This document shows, piece by piece, positions 36,207 to 45,018 of a stretch of DNA of 64,000 nt (positions are counted from its first letter, which is position 1; every line of letters begins with the position of its first letter). Under the pieces are notes generated by a model, which saw only the letters and a list, made by a program, of their open reading frames with translations, did no database searches and was not told where the DNA came from. Both the position numbers and the translations under genes were made by a program. Source of the stretch: Rhodococcoides corynebacterioides (GTDB taxonomy: Bacteria; Actinomycetota; Actinomycetes; Mycobacteriales; Mycobacteriaceae); the NCBI RefSeq assembly GCF_019834675.1, contig NZ_JABUBU010000002.1, positions 372,001 to 436,000 on the forward strand, given 5' to 3'.

Positions 36207-36641
36207 ATGCGTGCAGTGCTGCAACGAGTCTCGTCCGCGGGGGTACGGGTGGAGGACCGCGTGGTCGGGGAGATCGGTCCGGGCGTGCTCGTCCTGCTCG
36301 GCGTCGCGCCCACCGACGGACCCACCGACGTCGAGCACGTCTCCCGCAAGATCGCCGAGCTGCGGATCCTTCCGGGTGAGCGGTCGGTCTCCGAGGTGCC
36401 CGAGGCGGGTGTGCTCGTGGTCTCGCAGTTCACCCTCTACGGCGACACGCGGAAGGGCCGACGCCCGTCGTGGAACGGCGCCGCACCCGGCCCGGTGGCC
36501 GAGCCGCTGGTCGACGCCGTGGTGGCGTCCCTCCGGGCGCGGGGGATCACCGTCGCGACCGGGGTGTTCGGGGCTCACATGGCGGTCGAGTCGGTGAACG
36601 ACGGGCCGGTCACCGTGATCGTCGAGAGCCCCGGATCCTGA
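36207..36641 (+). CDS. dtd: D-aminoacyl-tRNA deacylase
   Basis: Removes D-amino acids (and glycine from mischarged tRNAAla) from tRNA, protecting translation. 144 aa, the family length. Key motifs: [15 protein letters not shown] start, [17 protein letters not shown] near 75-91 (nucleophile-region SQFTLYGD) and [11 protein letters not shown] near 131-141 containing the cis-Gly-Pro element. The ATG at 36207 has no ribosome-binding site and CACGAT lies 7 bases upstream, possibly leaderless. Its last 32 bases overlap the 3' end of the TRIC-type gene on the other strand. Confidence 0.95.
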   Translation: MRAVLQRVSSAGVRVEDRVVGEIGPGVLVLLGVAPTDGPTDVEHVSRKIAELRILPGERSVSEVPEAGVLVVSQFTLYGDTRKGRRPSWNGAAPGPVAEPLVDAVVASLRARGITVATGVFGAHMAVESVNDGPVTVIVESPGS

Positions 36642-37374
36642 TCCACCACCGCCGGACCGTCGTCGATCGCCGCCGGCGGCGTGTAACCACTCCCCGTCGC
36701 CGCCCGGTGCGCGGCAGCGACGGCTTGGGCAGCCGGGACCAGGACACGCCCTCGGGCAGCATCCAGCCGCGCCACCGGGCGAGGACGCACAGCGACGCGC
36801 CGACCACGGTTCCGGCGACCAGGCCCGCGTCGGTGCCGACGAGCGACTGCGTCACCACCAGCGTCGCACTGCCCGCCAGGGCGCACGTGGCGTAAAGCGT
36901 GTTGCCACCGAAGATCGCCGGGACACGACCGACGGCGATGTCGCGGACCGCTCCCCCGCCCACCGCGGTGACGGCGCCGAGCCCGATGGCCGGCAGCCAC
37001 CCCAGCCCGACGCCCAGCGTCTTCTGGGCCCCGGCCGCCGCCCAGCACCCGAGGGCCAGCGCGTCGACGTACGGAAAGACGCGATCCCACCCGCGTCCCT
37101 CGAAGCGGACGGCGAACGCGACGAGCGCGCCGATCAGCGCGGCCGTCAGGTAGCGGTAGTCGGTGAGCGCCACCGGCGGCCCGGCCTGGAGGAGCGTGTC
37201 GCGGATGATGCCGCCCCCGAGTCCGGACACGACGGCGAGGACCGAGAACCCGACCAGGTCGAAGCGCATGGCACGGGCCACCGCCCCACCGAGCAGGGCG
37301 TTGGCCACCACCCCGGTGAGGTCGAGAACGCGGAACAGGTCCGGGACCGCGATCCCCGGCACGGAATCGAACAC
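36610..37374 (-). CDS. TRIC-type (UPF0126) cation channel-like membrane protein
   Basis: 254-aa protein with two copies of the UPF0126/TRIC repeat, each three transmembrane helices with a Gly-rich break: [12 protein letters not shown] near 51-62 and [13 protein letters not shown] near 139-151. Bacterial members are homotrimeric potassium-permeable channels (knowledge). The C-terminal ~35 residues are Arg/Ser-rich ([11 protein letters not shown]) and come from the 32-bp region antisense to dtd plus its flank. GTG start at 37374, nine bases after the lipoprotein gene stop, with a weak ribosome-binding site. Confidence 0.88.
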   Translation of the reverse strand: MFDSVPGIAVPDLFRVLDLTGVVANALLGGAVARAMRFDLVGFSVLAVVSGLGGGIIRDTLLQAGPPVALTDYRYLTAALIGALVAFAVRFEGRGWDRVFPYVDALALGCWAAAGAQKTLGVGLGWLPAIGLGAVTAVGGGAVRDIAVGRVPAIFGGNTLYATCALAGSATLVVTQSLVGTDAGLVAGTVVGASLCVLARWRGWMLPEGVSWSRLPKPSLPRTGRRRGVVTRRRRRSTTVRRWWIRIRGSRRSR

Positions 37375-37383
37375 GGCGCGGAA

Positions 37384-38184
37384 TCAGCCGTTCTTGACCT
37401 TCTGGACGGCCTCGCGGAACACCAGGTCCAGCGTGGCCGTATCGGGCTCGGAGTCGTCGAACGACATGTAGGTGGCGGTGACCCGCACGTCGTCGACCTG
37501 CCCGACCAGCGACAGCATCGACTGCGTGACCGTGTCGGTACTGCCGCCGCCGGAGGACACGGTGCGGCGGACGGCGAGGGTGTCGTCGGCGCCGATCGGC
37601 GGGGGCGGCACCAGCTCGCTGACGACCTCGGCGGTGACCCCACCGGCCGTGGTCCGCACGGTTCCGCACTCCTCGATCTGCCCTTCGAGCGCGTCGAGGG
37701 AATCGGGCACGCGCACCAGCTCCACCGAGACGGTGGCGCGCTTCACCGGATCGGTGCCCACCACCAGCGACGACGAGTCCGGGTCGGCCGACGGCTGCTC
37801 CGGCTTGCAGCCGGCCGGCTCGACGGACGCCCCCGCCGCGACGCCTTCGAGATCCTGCGCGGCCTGCGCCACCGCCTGCGGAGGCAGCACCACGGCCTGA
37901 TAGGCGGGCGGGAACACCGCCGGGTCGATCGTCAGCGCGGACAGCGCCGACTCGGCGGCCGATCCCGTGGTCGACGACGGCGTCGTGCTCCCGCTCGGCG
38001 ACGTCGTCCCGCTCGGAGCGGTCGACTCGCTCCCGCTCGGTGACGTCGCGGCCGGGGCCGAGGGGGTCGTGCCGGCGGCCTCGGGCACACCCGTGACGGT
38101 GCTGCCGCCGCAGGCAGCGCTCACCAGCACGGCTCCGGCTCCGAGGCAGCTCGCGAATCCGAGTCGAGTCCTGCGCTGCACCAT
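37384..38184 (-). CDS. Putative lipoprotein with Ser/Thr/Pro-rich linker
   Basis: 266-aa exported protein: a signal peptide with basic start MVQRRTRLGF and lipobox LVSAAC (acylated Cys25), a low-complexity Ser/Thr/Gly/Pro linker (35-75) and a globular domain from about 82 to the end (ALTIDPAVFPPAYQAVVLP ... VRVTATYMSF). The fold is reminiscent of actinobacterial sensor-domain lipoproteins, but I do not recognise a named family. ATG at 38184 has AGAGGA upstream. Probably co-transcribed with the TRIC-type gene. Confidence 0.8.
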   Translation of the reverse strand: MVQRRTRLGFASCLGAGAVLVSAACGGSTVTGVPEAAGTTPSAPAATSPSGSESTAPSGTTSPSGSTTPSSTTGSAAESALSALTIDPAVFPPAYQAVVLPPQAVAQAAQDLEGVAAGASVEPAGCKPEQPSADPDSSSLVVGTDPVKRATVSVELVRVPDSLDALEGQIEECGTVRTTAGGVTAEVVSELVPPPPIGADDTLAVRRTVSSGGGSTDTVTQSMLSLVGQVDDVRVTATYMSFDDSEPDTATLDLVFREAVQKVKNG

Positions 38185-38246
38185 CGTGTCCTCTTCTCCC
38201 GTGGCCCGGCCGAGTCCCGACCGTTCGGCGAGCATCGCACAGCGCG

Positions 38247-38287
38247 CGAACCGGACACCGCGCCCACACCGCGCGGTGTCCGGTTCG
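38247..38287 (-). terminator. Terminator hairpin after the mscR operon
   Basis: 16-bp perfect stem (38247-38262 with 38272-38287) and a 9-base loop, downstream of the metallo-hydrolase gene and upstream of the lipoprotein start. Confidence 0.75.
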
Positions 38288-38309
38288 TTATGCGGCTCGC
38301 CGGTCCCGG

Positions 38310-38939
38310 TCAGGAGCCGCGCGCGATCCACTCCTCGAGGTGCGGGGACTCCGCGCCGATGCTGGTGCCGTCACCGTGCCCGGTGCGGACGGTCGTCTCG
38401 GGCGGCAACGCGAAGAGACGTTCGCGGATGCTGCCGATGATCGTCGGGAAGTCCGAGTACGAGCGACCCGTGGCTCCCGGCCCGCCGGCGAAGAGGGTGT
38501 CGCCGCTGAACAGCTCGCCCGCCTCCGGCAGGTACAGGCACGACGATCCCGGCGAGTGCCCGGGCGTGTGCAGGATCCGGATGTCGGTCCCCGCCACCGT
38601 GACGGTGTCGCCGTCCGCGAGGTCCCGGTGACCGACGCCGGGGTGCGTCTGCTCCCACAGCACGTCGTCGGCGGGGTGCAGGAGGATCGGGGCATCGAGG
38701 CGCTTCGCCAGCTCGGGCGCGACGGTGACGTGGTCGTTGTGGCCGTGCGTGCACAGCACGGCGACGACGGTGCGCCCGCCGACGGCGTCGACGATCGGGT
38801 CGGCGTCGTGCGCCGCGTCGACGATCACCACCTCGGAGTCGTCGCCGATCAGCCAGATGTTGTTGTCGACGTCCCACTCACCGCCGTCGAGAGCGAACGT
38901 CCCCGAGGTGACGACCCGGTCGATCCGCAGGCCGCTCAC
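38310..38939 (-). CDS. MBL-fold metallo-hydrolase (mscR partner)
   Basis: 209-aa glyoxalase-II-like zinc hydrolase with the metal motif THGHNDHV near 64-71, then [11 protein letters not shown] and FSGDTLF. It overlaps the mscR stop by 4 bases (GTGA), the conserved pairing in which the hydrolase is thought to cleave S-formyl-mycothiol made by MscR (the partner arrangement is known; the reaction here is inferred). A strong hairpin follows the stop. Confidence 0.9.
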   Translation of the reverse strand: MSGLRIDRVVTSGTFALDGGEWDVDNNIWLIGDDSEVVIVDAAHDADPIVDAVGGRTVVAVLCTHGHNDHVTVAPELAKRLDAPILLHPADDVLWEQTHPGVGHRDLADGDTVTVAGTDIRILHTPGHSPGSSCLYLPEAGELFSGDTLFAGGPGATGRSYSDFPTIIGSIRERLFALPPETTVRTGHGDGTSIGAESPHLEEWIARGS

Positions 38940-40021
38940 AGGACCACCACCGAGCGCAGGACGCGGCCGGACGCCGCGGCGTCGAACGCCGCCTCGACGT
39001 CCTCCAGACCGATGCGTTCGGTGACGAACTTCTCGAGCGGGAGCCGGCCCTGCCGGTAGAGGTCGACGAGCATCGGGAAATCGCGCTCGGGCAGACAGTC
39101 GCCGTACCAGGACGATTTCAGCGATCCGCCGCGGGAGAAGAAATCGATGAGCGGCATCTCGACGGTCATCTCCGGCGTCGGGACGCCGACGAGGACGACG
39201 GTGCCCGCCAAGTCACGGGCGTAGAACGCCTGCTTCCAGGTCTCGGGGCGACCGACGGCGTCGATGACCACGTCCGCGCCGTTCCCGTCGGTGAGTTCCT
39301 GGATGGCCTCGACCGCGTCGACGGTGGAGGCGTCGACGGTGTGCGTCGCGCCCAGTTCCGTCGCCCACTCGAGCTTCCCCTTGTCGCGGTCGACGGCGAT
39401 GATCGTGCCGGCGCCGGCGAGTCGAGCACCGGCGATGGCCGCGTCACCGACGCCACCGCAGCCGATCACCGCCACCGAATCGCCGCGGCCGACGTTGCCG
39501 GTGTTCATCGCGGCGCCCAGACCCGCCATGACGCCGCAGCCGAGCAGGCCCACGACCGCCGGGTCGGCGTCGGGGTCGACCTTGGTGCACTGGCCCTCGT
39601 GGACCAGCGTCTTGTCCGCGAACGCGCCGATGCCGAGCGCCGGGGTGAGCTCGGTGCCGTCCTCGAGGGTCATCTTCTTCGAGGCGTTGTGGGTGTCGAA
39701 GCAGTACCAGGGCTCCCCGCGCTTGCACGCCCGGCACTGGCCGCACACGGCGCGCCAGTTGAGCACCACGAAGTCCCCGGGAGCGACGTGGGTGACGTCG
39801 TCGCCGACGGTCTCGACCACCCCTGCGGCCTCGTGGCCGAGCAGGAACGGGAACTCGTCGTTGATGCCGCCTTCGCGGTAGTGGAGGTCGGTGTGGCACA
39901 CGCCACACGCCTGGATCGCCACCACCACGTCGTTCGGACCGGGGTCGGGGACGACGACGGTCTCGGTGGTCACCGGTGCACCCTTGCTCCGTGCGACGAC
40001 GCCGCGGACCTGCTGTGGCAT
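38936..40021 (-). CDS. mscR: S-(hydroxymethyl)mycothiol dehydrogenase / nitrosomycothiol reductase
   Basis: Zinc alcohol dehydrogenase that oxidises the mycothiol-formaldehyde adduct and reduces S-nitrosomycothiol. 361 aa, exactly the mycobacterial length. Catalytic zinc ligands CGVCHTD (Cys39) and GHEAAG (His63); structural zinc [10 protein letters not shown] plus a later Cys near 106; cofactor motif [12 protein letters not shown] near 193-204. ATG at 40021 with GGGAGA upstream. A TAGGGT -10 box lies about 60 bases before the start. Detoxification of formaldehyde and nitric oxide in a mycothiol-using cell. Confidence 0.95.
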   Translation of the reverse strand: MPQQVRGVVARSKGAPVTTETVVVPDPGPNDVVVAIQACGVCHTDLHYREGGINDEFPFLLGHEAAGVVETVGDDVTHVAPGDFVVLNWRAVCGQCRACKRGEPWYCFDTHNASKKMTLEDGTELTPALGIGAFADKTLVHEGQCTKVDPDADPAVVGLLGCGVMAGLGAAMNTGNVGRGDSVAVIGCGGVGDAAIAGARLAGAGTIIAVDRDKGKLEWATELGATHTVDASTVDAVEAIQELTDGNGADVVIDAVGRPETWKQAFYARDLAGTVVLVGVPTPEMTVEMPLIDFFSRGGSLKSSWYGDCLPERDFPMLVDLYRQGRLPLEKFVTERIGLEDVEAAFDAAASGRVLRSVVVL

Positions 40022-40082
40022 GGCGATTCTCCCTGTCGGTCTCGAGTCGAGGCGTCCGTCGCGGTTCGGCGGGCGCGTCTCG

Positions 40083-40088
40083 ACCCTA
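40083..40088 (-). promoter_or_regulatory. -10 box of mscR
   Basis: TAGGGT on the minus strand, 61 bases before the mscR ATG. The remaining ~210 bases up to the PAC2 gene show no gene. Confidence 0.45.
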
Positions 40089-40297
40089 TCCGTGCACACA
40101 TGCGAACCCGGGCATCCGAGCGGCGCCTCCGTGTCCCGCCGCGGACGGGAATGCGCCGCGTGAGCCGTGCGTTGCCGACGACGTACGACGAGGACGGGGT
40201 GCGCGTCGACCCGTGGGAGACTGGGTAGTCACCTCGACAAGGGGCACGACCGGAAACGGTCGACGATCCGCACGCGCGCGACGAGAGAGGACACGGC

Positions 40298-41275
40298 ATG
40301 GACGAGAAGTCCGGAATGTACGAGCTCGAATTCCCGGCGCCGCGCGTGATCTCGGACGACGGCCTCGGCCCCGTCCTGGTGCACGGGCTGGAGGGGTACT
40401 CGGACGCCGGGCACGCCGTCAAGCTGGCAACGGCCCACCTGCGCGAGACGCTGGAGACCGAGCTGGTGGCGTCGTTCGACGTCGACGAGTTGCTGGACTA
40501 CCGGTCCCGGCGCCCGATGATGACGTTCAAGACGGACCACTTCTCCGACTACGAGGAGCCCGTGCTCAACCTCTACGCGGTCCAGGACGGGGTCGGCACC
40601 CCGTTCCTGTTGCTCTCCGGACTCGAACCGGACCTCAAGTGGGAGAAGTTCACCACCGCCGTGCGATTGCTCGCGGAGCAGCTCGGCGTGCGCCGCACCA
40701 TCGGCCTCAACTCGATCCCGATGGCCGTTCCGCACACCCGTCCGCTCGGGGTGACCGCGCACTCGTCCGACAGCGATCTGGTGGGAGACCACCACAAGTG
40801 GTCGGGCGAGTTGCAGGTGCCCGGCAGCGCGTCGTCGTTGCTCGAGTACCGGATGGCGCAGCACGGCCACGAGTCGATGGGCTTCTCCGTACACGTTCCG
40901 CACTATTTGGCGCAGACCGCCTACCCGAGCGCCGCGGAGAAGTTGCTCGAGCTGGTGGCCGACGCGGCCGACCTGACGCTGCCGCTGGTGGCGCTCACGA
41001 CGGCGGCCGCGCGGGTGCGCGAGCAGGTCGACGAGCACGTCGAGGGCAATCCGGAGGTCGGGTCCGTGGTGGCCGCGCTCGAGCGTCAGTACGACACCTT
41101 CGTCACCGCGCAGGAACAGAAGTCGACGCTGCTCGCGTCCGACGAGGAACTGCCCAGTGGTGACGAACTCGGCGCGGAGTTCGAGCGTTTCCTCGCCGAG
41201 CAGACCGGTTTCGACGACACCGAGGACACAGCCGACACCGACGGCGCCGACGAGCGCGGCGACGACGAGTCCTGA
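40298..41275 (+). CDS. PAC2-family protein (proteasome-assembly-chaperone-like)
   Basis: 325-aa cytosolic protein of the PAC2 superfamily: LVHGLEGYSDAGHAVKLATAHL near 26-47, DELLDYRSRRPMMTF near 61-75, FLLLSGLEPDLKWEKFTTAV near 104-123 and IGLNSIPMAVPHTRPLGVTAHSS near 138-160. The C-terminal ~40 residues are acidic. Mycobacteria carry an ortholog at the same place. Archaeal/eukaryal relatives assist proteasome assembly; the actinobacterial role is not established. AGAGGA seven bases upstream of the ATG. Confidence 0.88.
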   Translation: MDEKSGMYELEFPAPRVISDDGLGPVLVHGLEGYSDAGHAVKLATAHLRETLETELVASFDVDELLDYRSRRPMMTFKTDHFSDYEEPVLNLYAVQDGVGTPFLLLSGLEPDLKWEKFTTAVRLLAEQLGVRRTIGLNSIPMAVPHTRPLGVTAHSSDSDLVGDHHKWSGELQVPGSASSLLEYRMAQHGHESMGFSVHVPHYLAQTAYPSAAEKLLELVADAADLTLPLVALTTAAARVREQVDEHVEGNPEVGSVVAALERQYDTFVTAQEQKSTLLASDEELPSGDELGAEFERFLAEQTGFDDTEDTADTDGADERGDDES

Positions 41276-41289
41276 CGGCCGGGCTCCGG

Positions 41290-41337
41290 CGGGTTCTCGC
41301 CGACCCGGGTTCTCGCCGACGCGGGTTTCGCCTGACG
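41290..41337. repeat. 16-bp x 3 repeat downstream of the PAC2 gene
   Basis: CGGGTTCTCGCCGACC at 41290, a near-identical copy at 41306 and a diverged one at 41322, in the 3' region before the next promoter. Confidence 0.8.
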
Positions 41338-41354
41338 GAGCCGTCACCTCCCCG

Positions 41355-41360
41355 TAGCGT
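41355..41360 (+). promoter_or_regulatory. -10 box of the alpha/beta-hydrolase gene
   Basis: TAGCGT, which would start transcription near 41367 and leave a leader of about 75 bases containing a 14-bp hairpin. Confidence 0.5.
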
Positions 41361-41385
41361 GTCCGTCACAGACACCGACCACACT

Positions 41386-41420
41386 GAACCGGTCGACGCA
41401 TCTCCCGCGTCGACCGGTTC
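41386..41420 (+). promoter_or_regulatory. 14-bp inverted repeat in the 5' leader
   Basis: 41386-41399 pairs perfectly with 41407-41420 (GAACCGGTCGACGC arms, 7-base loop), ending 21 bases before the ATG and 6 before the ribosome-binding site. Either an operator or an mRNA hairpin. Confidence 0.7.
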
Positions 41421-41441
41421 GGCTGTGAGGAGCGACCGACC

Positions 41442-42479
41442 ATGACGACCTCACGCACCCGCGCCCTGCGGCCCGTGCCGGACGCCCGGCCACGTCTGCA
41501 CCACCGCACCGTCCACGGCTATCGCCGCGCCTTCCGCATGGCCGGCGAGGGGCCGGCGCTGCTGCTCGTGCACGGCATCGGCGACAGCTCGGAGACCTGG
41601 CTCGAGCTGATCCCGCACCTCGCCGCGTCGCACACGGTTATCGCGCCCGATCTGCTCGGTCACGGCCTGTCGGACAAACCGCGGGCCGACTACTCGGTCG
41701 CCGCCTACGCCAACGGTCTGCGGGACCTGCTGGTCACCCTCGGTATCGACGCGGTCACCGTGGTGGGCCATTCGCTGGGCGGCGGGGTGGCCATGCAGTT
41801 CGCCTACCAGTACCCGCAGATGGTGCAGCGGTTGGTGTTGGTGTCCGCGGGTGGCGTGACCAAGGACGTGCATCCGGCCCTGCGGCTGATGTCGCTCCCG
41901 GTGGTCAACGAGCTGTTCAAGGTGCTGCGTCTCCCCGGCGCCATGCGGGCACTGCGGGTGGTCGGATCGGCCGTGCAGCGACTCGACGGCACCCCGCTGC
42001 ACCCCGGGCCCGCGCTGCACGACACGCCGGACCTCCTGCGGGTGGTGGGCAACCTGCTCGACTCGACGGCGTACGACGCCTACCGCAAGACGTTGCGCGC
42101 CGTGGTCGACTGGCGCGGGCAGGCCGTCACCATGCTCGACCGGTGCTACCTCACCGAGAACCTCCCCGTGCAGCTCGTCTGGGGTGAGCACGACACGGTG
42201 ATTCCGGTCGAGCACGCCACGCTCGCGCACGCGGTGATGCCCGGCTCGCGCCTCGACGTCTTCCGCGGCGCGGGTCACTTCCCGCACCGGGACGATCCGA
42301 TGCGGTTCCTCCGCGTCCTCGAGGACTTCGTGGCGACGACGACGCCGCTCGAATTCGACGACGCCCGGTGGCGACGGCTGTTGATCGACGGCGTGGGCGA
42401 GAGCGACATCGCGGGCAGTCCGGCCACCCGTCGGGCGGTTCTGGGTGCCATGGGTTCGGACGAGAGGTCAGCTACGTAG
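41442..42479 (+). CDS. Alpha/beta-fold hydrolase
   Basis: 345-aa serine hydrolase of the haloalkane-dehalogenase/epoxide-hydrolase-like superfamily. Oxyanion strand LLLVHGIGDSSETW near 40-53, nucleophile elbow VVGHSLGGG near 107-115 (Ser111), acid in VWGEHDTVIP near 247-256 and catalytic His in GAGHFPHRDDP near 276-286, so the triad is complete. GAGGAG precedes the ATG. The mycobacterial ortholog sits between PAC2 and the same helicase. Substrate unknown, possibly a lipid ester. Confidence 0.9.
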   Translation: MTTSRTRALRPVPDARPRLHHRTVHGYRRAFRMAGEGPALLLVHGIGDSSETWLELIPHLAASHTVIAPDLLGHGLSDKPRADYSVAAYANGLRDLLVTLGIDAVTVVGHSLGGGVAMQFAYQYPQMVQRLVLVSAGGVTKDVHPALRLMSLPVVNELFKVLRLPGAMRALRVVGSAVQRLDGTPLHPGPALHDTPDLLRVVGNLLDSTAYDAYRKTLRAVVDWRGQAVTMLDRCYLTENLPVQLVWGEHDTVIPVEHATLAHAVMPGSRLDVFRGAGHFPHRDDPMRFLRVLEDFVATTTPLEFDDARWRRLLIDGVGESDIAGSPATRRAVLGAMGSDERSAT

Positions 42480-42482
42480 CCT
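42477..42482 (+). promoter_or_regulatory. -10 box overlapping the upstream stop codon
   Basis: TAGCCT: its first three bases are the stop codon of the hydrolase gene. Six bases then separate it from the ATG at 42489, predicting a leaderless helicase mRNA. Confidence 0.55.
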
Positions 42483-42488
42483 GTAGTG

Positions 42489-44987
42489 ATGCTGTTGACC
42501 GAGATGGTGCCCCGCTCCGCGTCGGCAGACGAGGTGTACGACGCCTTCACCACCTGGGTCGCCGACCGTGGACTCGAGCTCTACCCGCTGCAGGACGAGG
42601 CCGTCATCGAGCTGGTCTCGGGCAACAACGTCGTGCTCGCGACCCCGACGGGGTCCGGGAAGTCCATGGTGGCCGTGGCTGCGCACGTCGCCGCCTTGGC
42701 GGCGGGCGTCCGATCGTTCTACACCGCGCCGATCAAGGCGTTGGTCAGCGAGAAGTTCTTCGCCCTGTGCGAGATCTTCGGCGCGGAGAACGTCGGGATG
42801 ATCACCGGTGACGCCGCGGTCAACGCGTCCGCCCCGATCGTGTGCGCGACCGCCGAGATCGTGGCCAACATGGCGCTGCGCGAGGGTGCGGATTCCTCCA
42901 TCGGCCAGGTGATCATGGACGAGTTCCACTACTACTCCGAGCCCGATCGCGGCTGGGCGTGGCAGGTCCCGCTGCTCGAGCTTCCGCACGCCCAGTTCCT
43001 GCTCATGTCGGCCACGCTGGGCGACGTCTCGTTCTTCCGTGACGATCTCACCCGCCGCACCGGTCGGCCCACCACGGTGGTCGAGGGGTCCGAACGCCCT
43101 GTCCCCCTGGTGTTCTCGTACCGCCTCACCCCGATCGTCGAGACCATCGAGGAATTGGTGTCGACGCATCTCGCCCCCGTCTACGTCGTGCACTTCACGC
43201 AGGCGGCGGCGCTGGAGCGCGCCCAGGCGCTGACGTCGATCCAGGTCTCCACCAAGGAGACCAAGGCCGCGATCGCCGAGGCCATCGGCGGGTTCCGATT
43301 CACCACCGGCTTCGGGAAGACGTTGTCCCGCTTGGTGCGTCACGGTATCGGCGTGCACCACGCGGGCATGTTGCCGCGCTACCGACGGCTGGTGGAGAAG
43401 CTCGCGCAGGACGGCCTGCTCGCTGTCATCTGCGGAACGGACACGCTCGGTGTCGGGATCAACGTGCCCATTCGAACGGTGCTGCTCACCGGTCTGACGA
43501 AGTACGACGGCGTCCGCACCCGTCAGCTGCGGGCGCGCGAGTTCCACCAGATCGCCGGTCGCGCAGGGCGCGCCGGGTACGACACGCTCGGCACTGTGAT
43601 GGTACAGGCGCCCGAACACGACATCGAGAACGCGCGCCTGGTGGCCAAGGCCGGCGACGATCCGAAGAAGCTCAAGCGGATTCAGCGCAAGAAGGCGCCC
43701 GAGGGCTTCGTCTCCTGGGGCAAGCCGAGTTTCGAGCGTCTGGTCGCCGCGAGTCCGGAGCCGCTGGTGTCACGCTTCCGGGTGAACAATTCGATGCTGC
43801 TCAACGTGATCGCCCGGCCGGGAAGCTGTTTCGACGCCATGCGGCACCTGCTCGAGGACAACCACGAGACGCGCGCCGCGCAGCGCCGACACATCCTGCA
43901 GGCGGTGCGGCTCTACCGTGGTCTCCGCGACGCCGGCATCGTCGAGCAACTCGACGAACCGGATGCCGAGGGGCGGCGGGCCCGTCTCACCGTGGATCTG
44001 CAACGCGATTTCGCACTGAATCAACCCTTGTCGACGTTCGCGTTGGCCGCGTTCGAGCTGCTCGATCGCGAGCAACCCACCTACGCCCTCGACGTCGTCT
44101 CCGTCATCGAGGCGACTCTCGACGATCCCCGGCAGATCCTGATGGCGCAGCAGCACGCGGCGCGCGGCGAGGCCGTGGCGCAGATGAAGGCGGACGGCCT
44201 CGAGTACGAGGAGCGGATGGAGCTGCTCGAGGAGATCACCTGGCCCAAGCCGCTCGACGACGTGCTGCGGCCGGCCTTCGAGGTCTACCGGGCCGGCCAT
44301 CCGTGGTTGTCCGAGTTCGCGCTGTCGCCGAAGTCGGTGGTGCGCGAGATGGTCGAGCGCGCCATGACGTTCTCCGACGTGATCTCCCGGTACGGCCTGT
44401 CCCGCTCCGAGGGTTCCGTCCTGCGCTACCTCGCCGACGCCTACCGCGCGCTGCGTCAGACCGTGCCGCCGGAGGTCCGGTCCGACGAGGTGCACGACAT
44501 CACGGAGTGGCTCGGCGAGACGGTGCGCCAGGTCGACTCGAGCCTGCTCGACGAGTGGGAGAACCTCACCGACCCCCAGCCGACGGACGGCGACGCGCCG
44601 GTGGCGCCGTACGGCGCCGACACCCCGAAGCCCATCTCAGCGAACCCGCGCGCCTTCCGGGTCATGGTGCGCAACGCACTGTTCAAGCGGATCGATCTCG
44701 CCGCGCGCCGACGATGGGCCGAGCTGGACGAGCTCGGCGACGGCATCGACTGGGCCGACGACCTCGAGGACTACTTCGCCGAGTACGGCGAGATCGGAAC
44801 GGGCCCGAATGCCCGCGGGCCGCAACTGTTCTCACTCGTCACCGACGCCGACGGCACGACGGCTCGGCAGGTCATCGACGATCCCGAGGGCGACCACGGC
44901 TGGGCCCTGATCGCTCTCGTCGACGTGCCCGAGTCGGACGCGACCGGCGAGGTCGTGTTCGAGGACATGGTCGTGCGGGCCGGTTGA
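42489..44987 (+). CDS. Ski2-like DEAD/DEAH helicase with C-terminal DUF3516
   Basis: 832-aa SF2 RNA helicase candidate. Motifs: ATPTGSGKSMVA (Walker A, near 56), DEFHYY (motif II), LMSATLGDVSFF (III), GVHHAGMLPRYR (IV/V region) and HQIAGRAGRAGYDT (VI). The family-specific C-terminal half (about 390-832, DUF3516) carries LSTFALAAFELLD, RYGLSRSEGSVLRYLADAYRALRQTVP and FRVMVRNALFKRIDLAARR. Start taken at ATG 42489; a GTG one codon earlier is possible. No partner genes suggest its RNA target. Confidence 0.9.
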   Translation: MLLTEMVPRSASADEVYDAFTTWVADRGLELYPLQDEAVIELVSGNNVVLATPTGSGKSMVAVAAHVAALAAGVRSFYTAPIKALVSEKFFALCEIFGAENVGMITGDAAVNASAPIVCATAEIVANMALREGADSSIGQVIMDEFHYYSEPDRGWAWQVPLLELPHAQFLLMSATLGDVSFFRDDLTRRTGRPTTVVEGSERPVPLVFSYRLTPIVETIEELVSTHLAPVYVVHFTQAAALERAQALTSIQVSTKETKAAIAEAIGGFRFTTGFGKTLSRLVRHGIGVHHAGMLPRYRRLVEKLAQDGLLAVICGTDTLGVGINVPIRTVLLTGLTKYDGVRTRQLRAREFHQIAGRAGRAGYDTLGTVMVQAPEHDIENARLVAKAGDDPKKLKRIQRKKAPEGFVSWGKPSFERLVAASPEPLVSRFRVNNSMLLNVIARPGSCFDAMRHLLEDNHETRAAQRRHILQAVRLYRGLRDAGIVEQLDEPDAEGRRARLTVDLQRDFALNQPLSTFALAAFELLDREQPTYALDVVSVIEATLDDPRQILMAQQHAARGEAVAQMKADGLEYEERMELLEEITWPKPLDDVLRPAFEVYRAGHPWLSEFALSPKSVVREMVERAMTFSDVISRYGLSRSEGSVLRYLADAYRALRQTVPPEVRSDEVHDITEWLGETVRQVDSSLLDEWENLTDPQPTDGDAPVAPYGADTPKPISANPRAFRVMVRNALFKRIDLAARRRWAELDELGDGIDWADDLEDYFAEYGEIGTGPNARGPQLFSLVTDADGTTARQVIDDPEGDHGWALIALVDVPESDATGEVVFEDMVVRAG

Positions 44988-45006
44988 GTCGCGCGCGGCC
45001 CGGACC

Positions 45007-45012
45007 TAGCAT
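45007..45012 (+). promoter_or_regulatory. -10 box for leaderless phzF-like gene
   Basis: TAGCAT, then 6 bases to the ATG at 45019. Confidence 0.6.
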
Positions 45013-45018
45013 CGCGCC

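Noticed and set aside
40022..40297. A small open frame between mscR and the PAC2 gene
   Set aside because: Arg/Thr-rich with no ribosome-binding site or similarity; it overlaps promoter elements.
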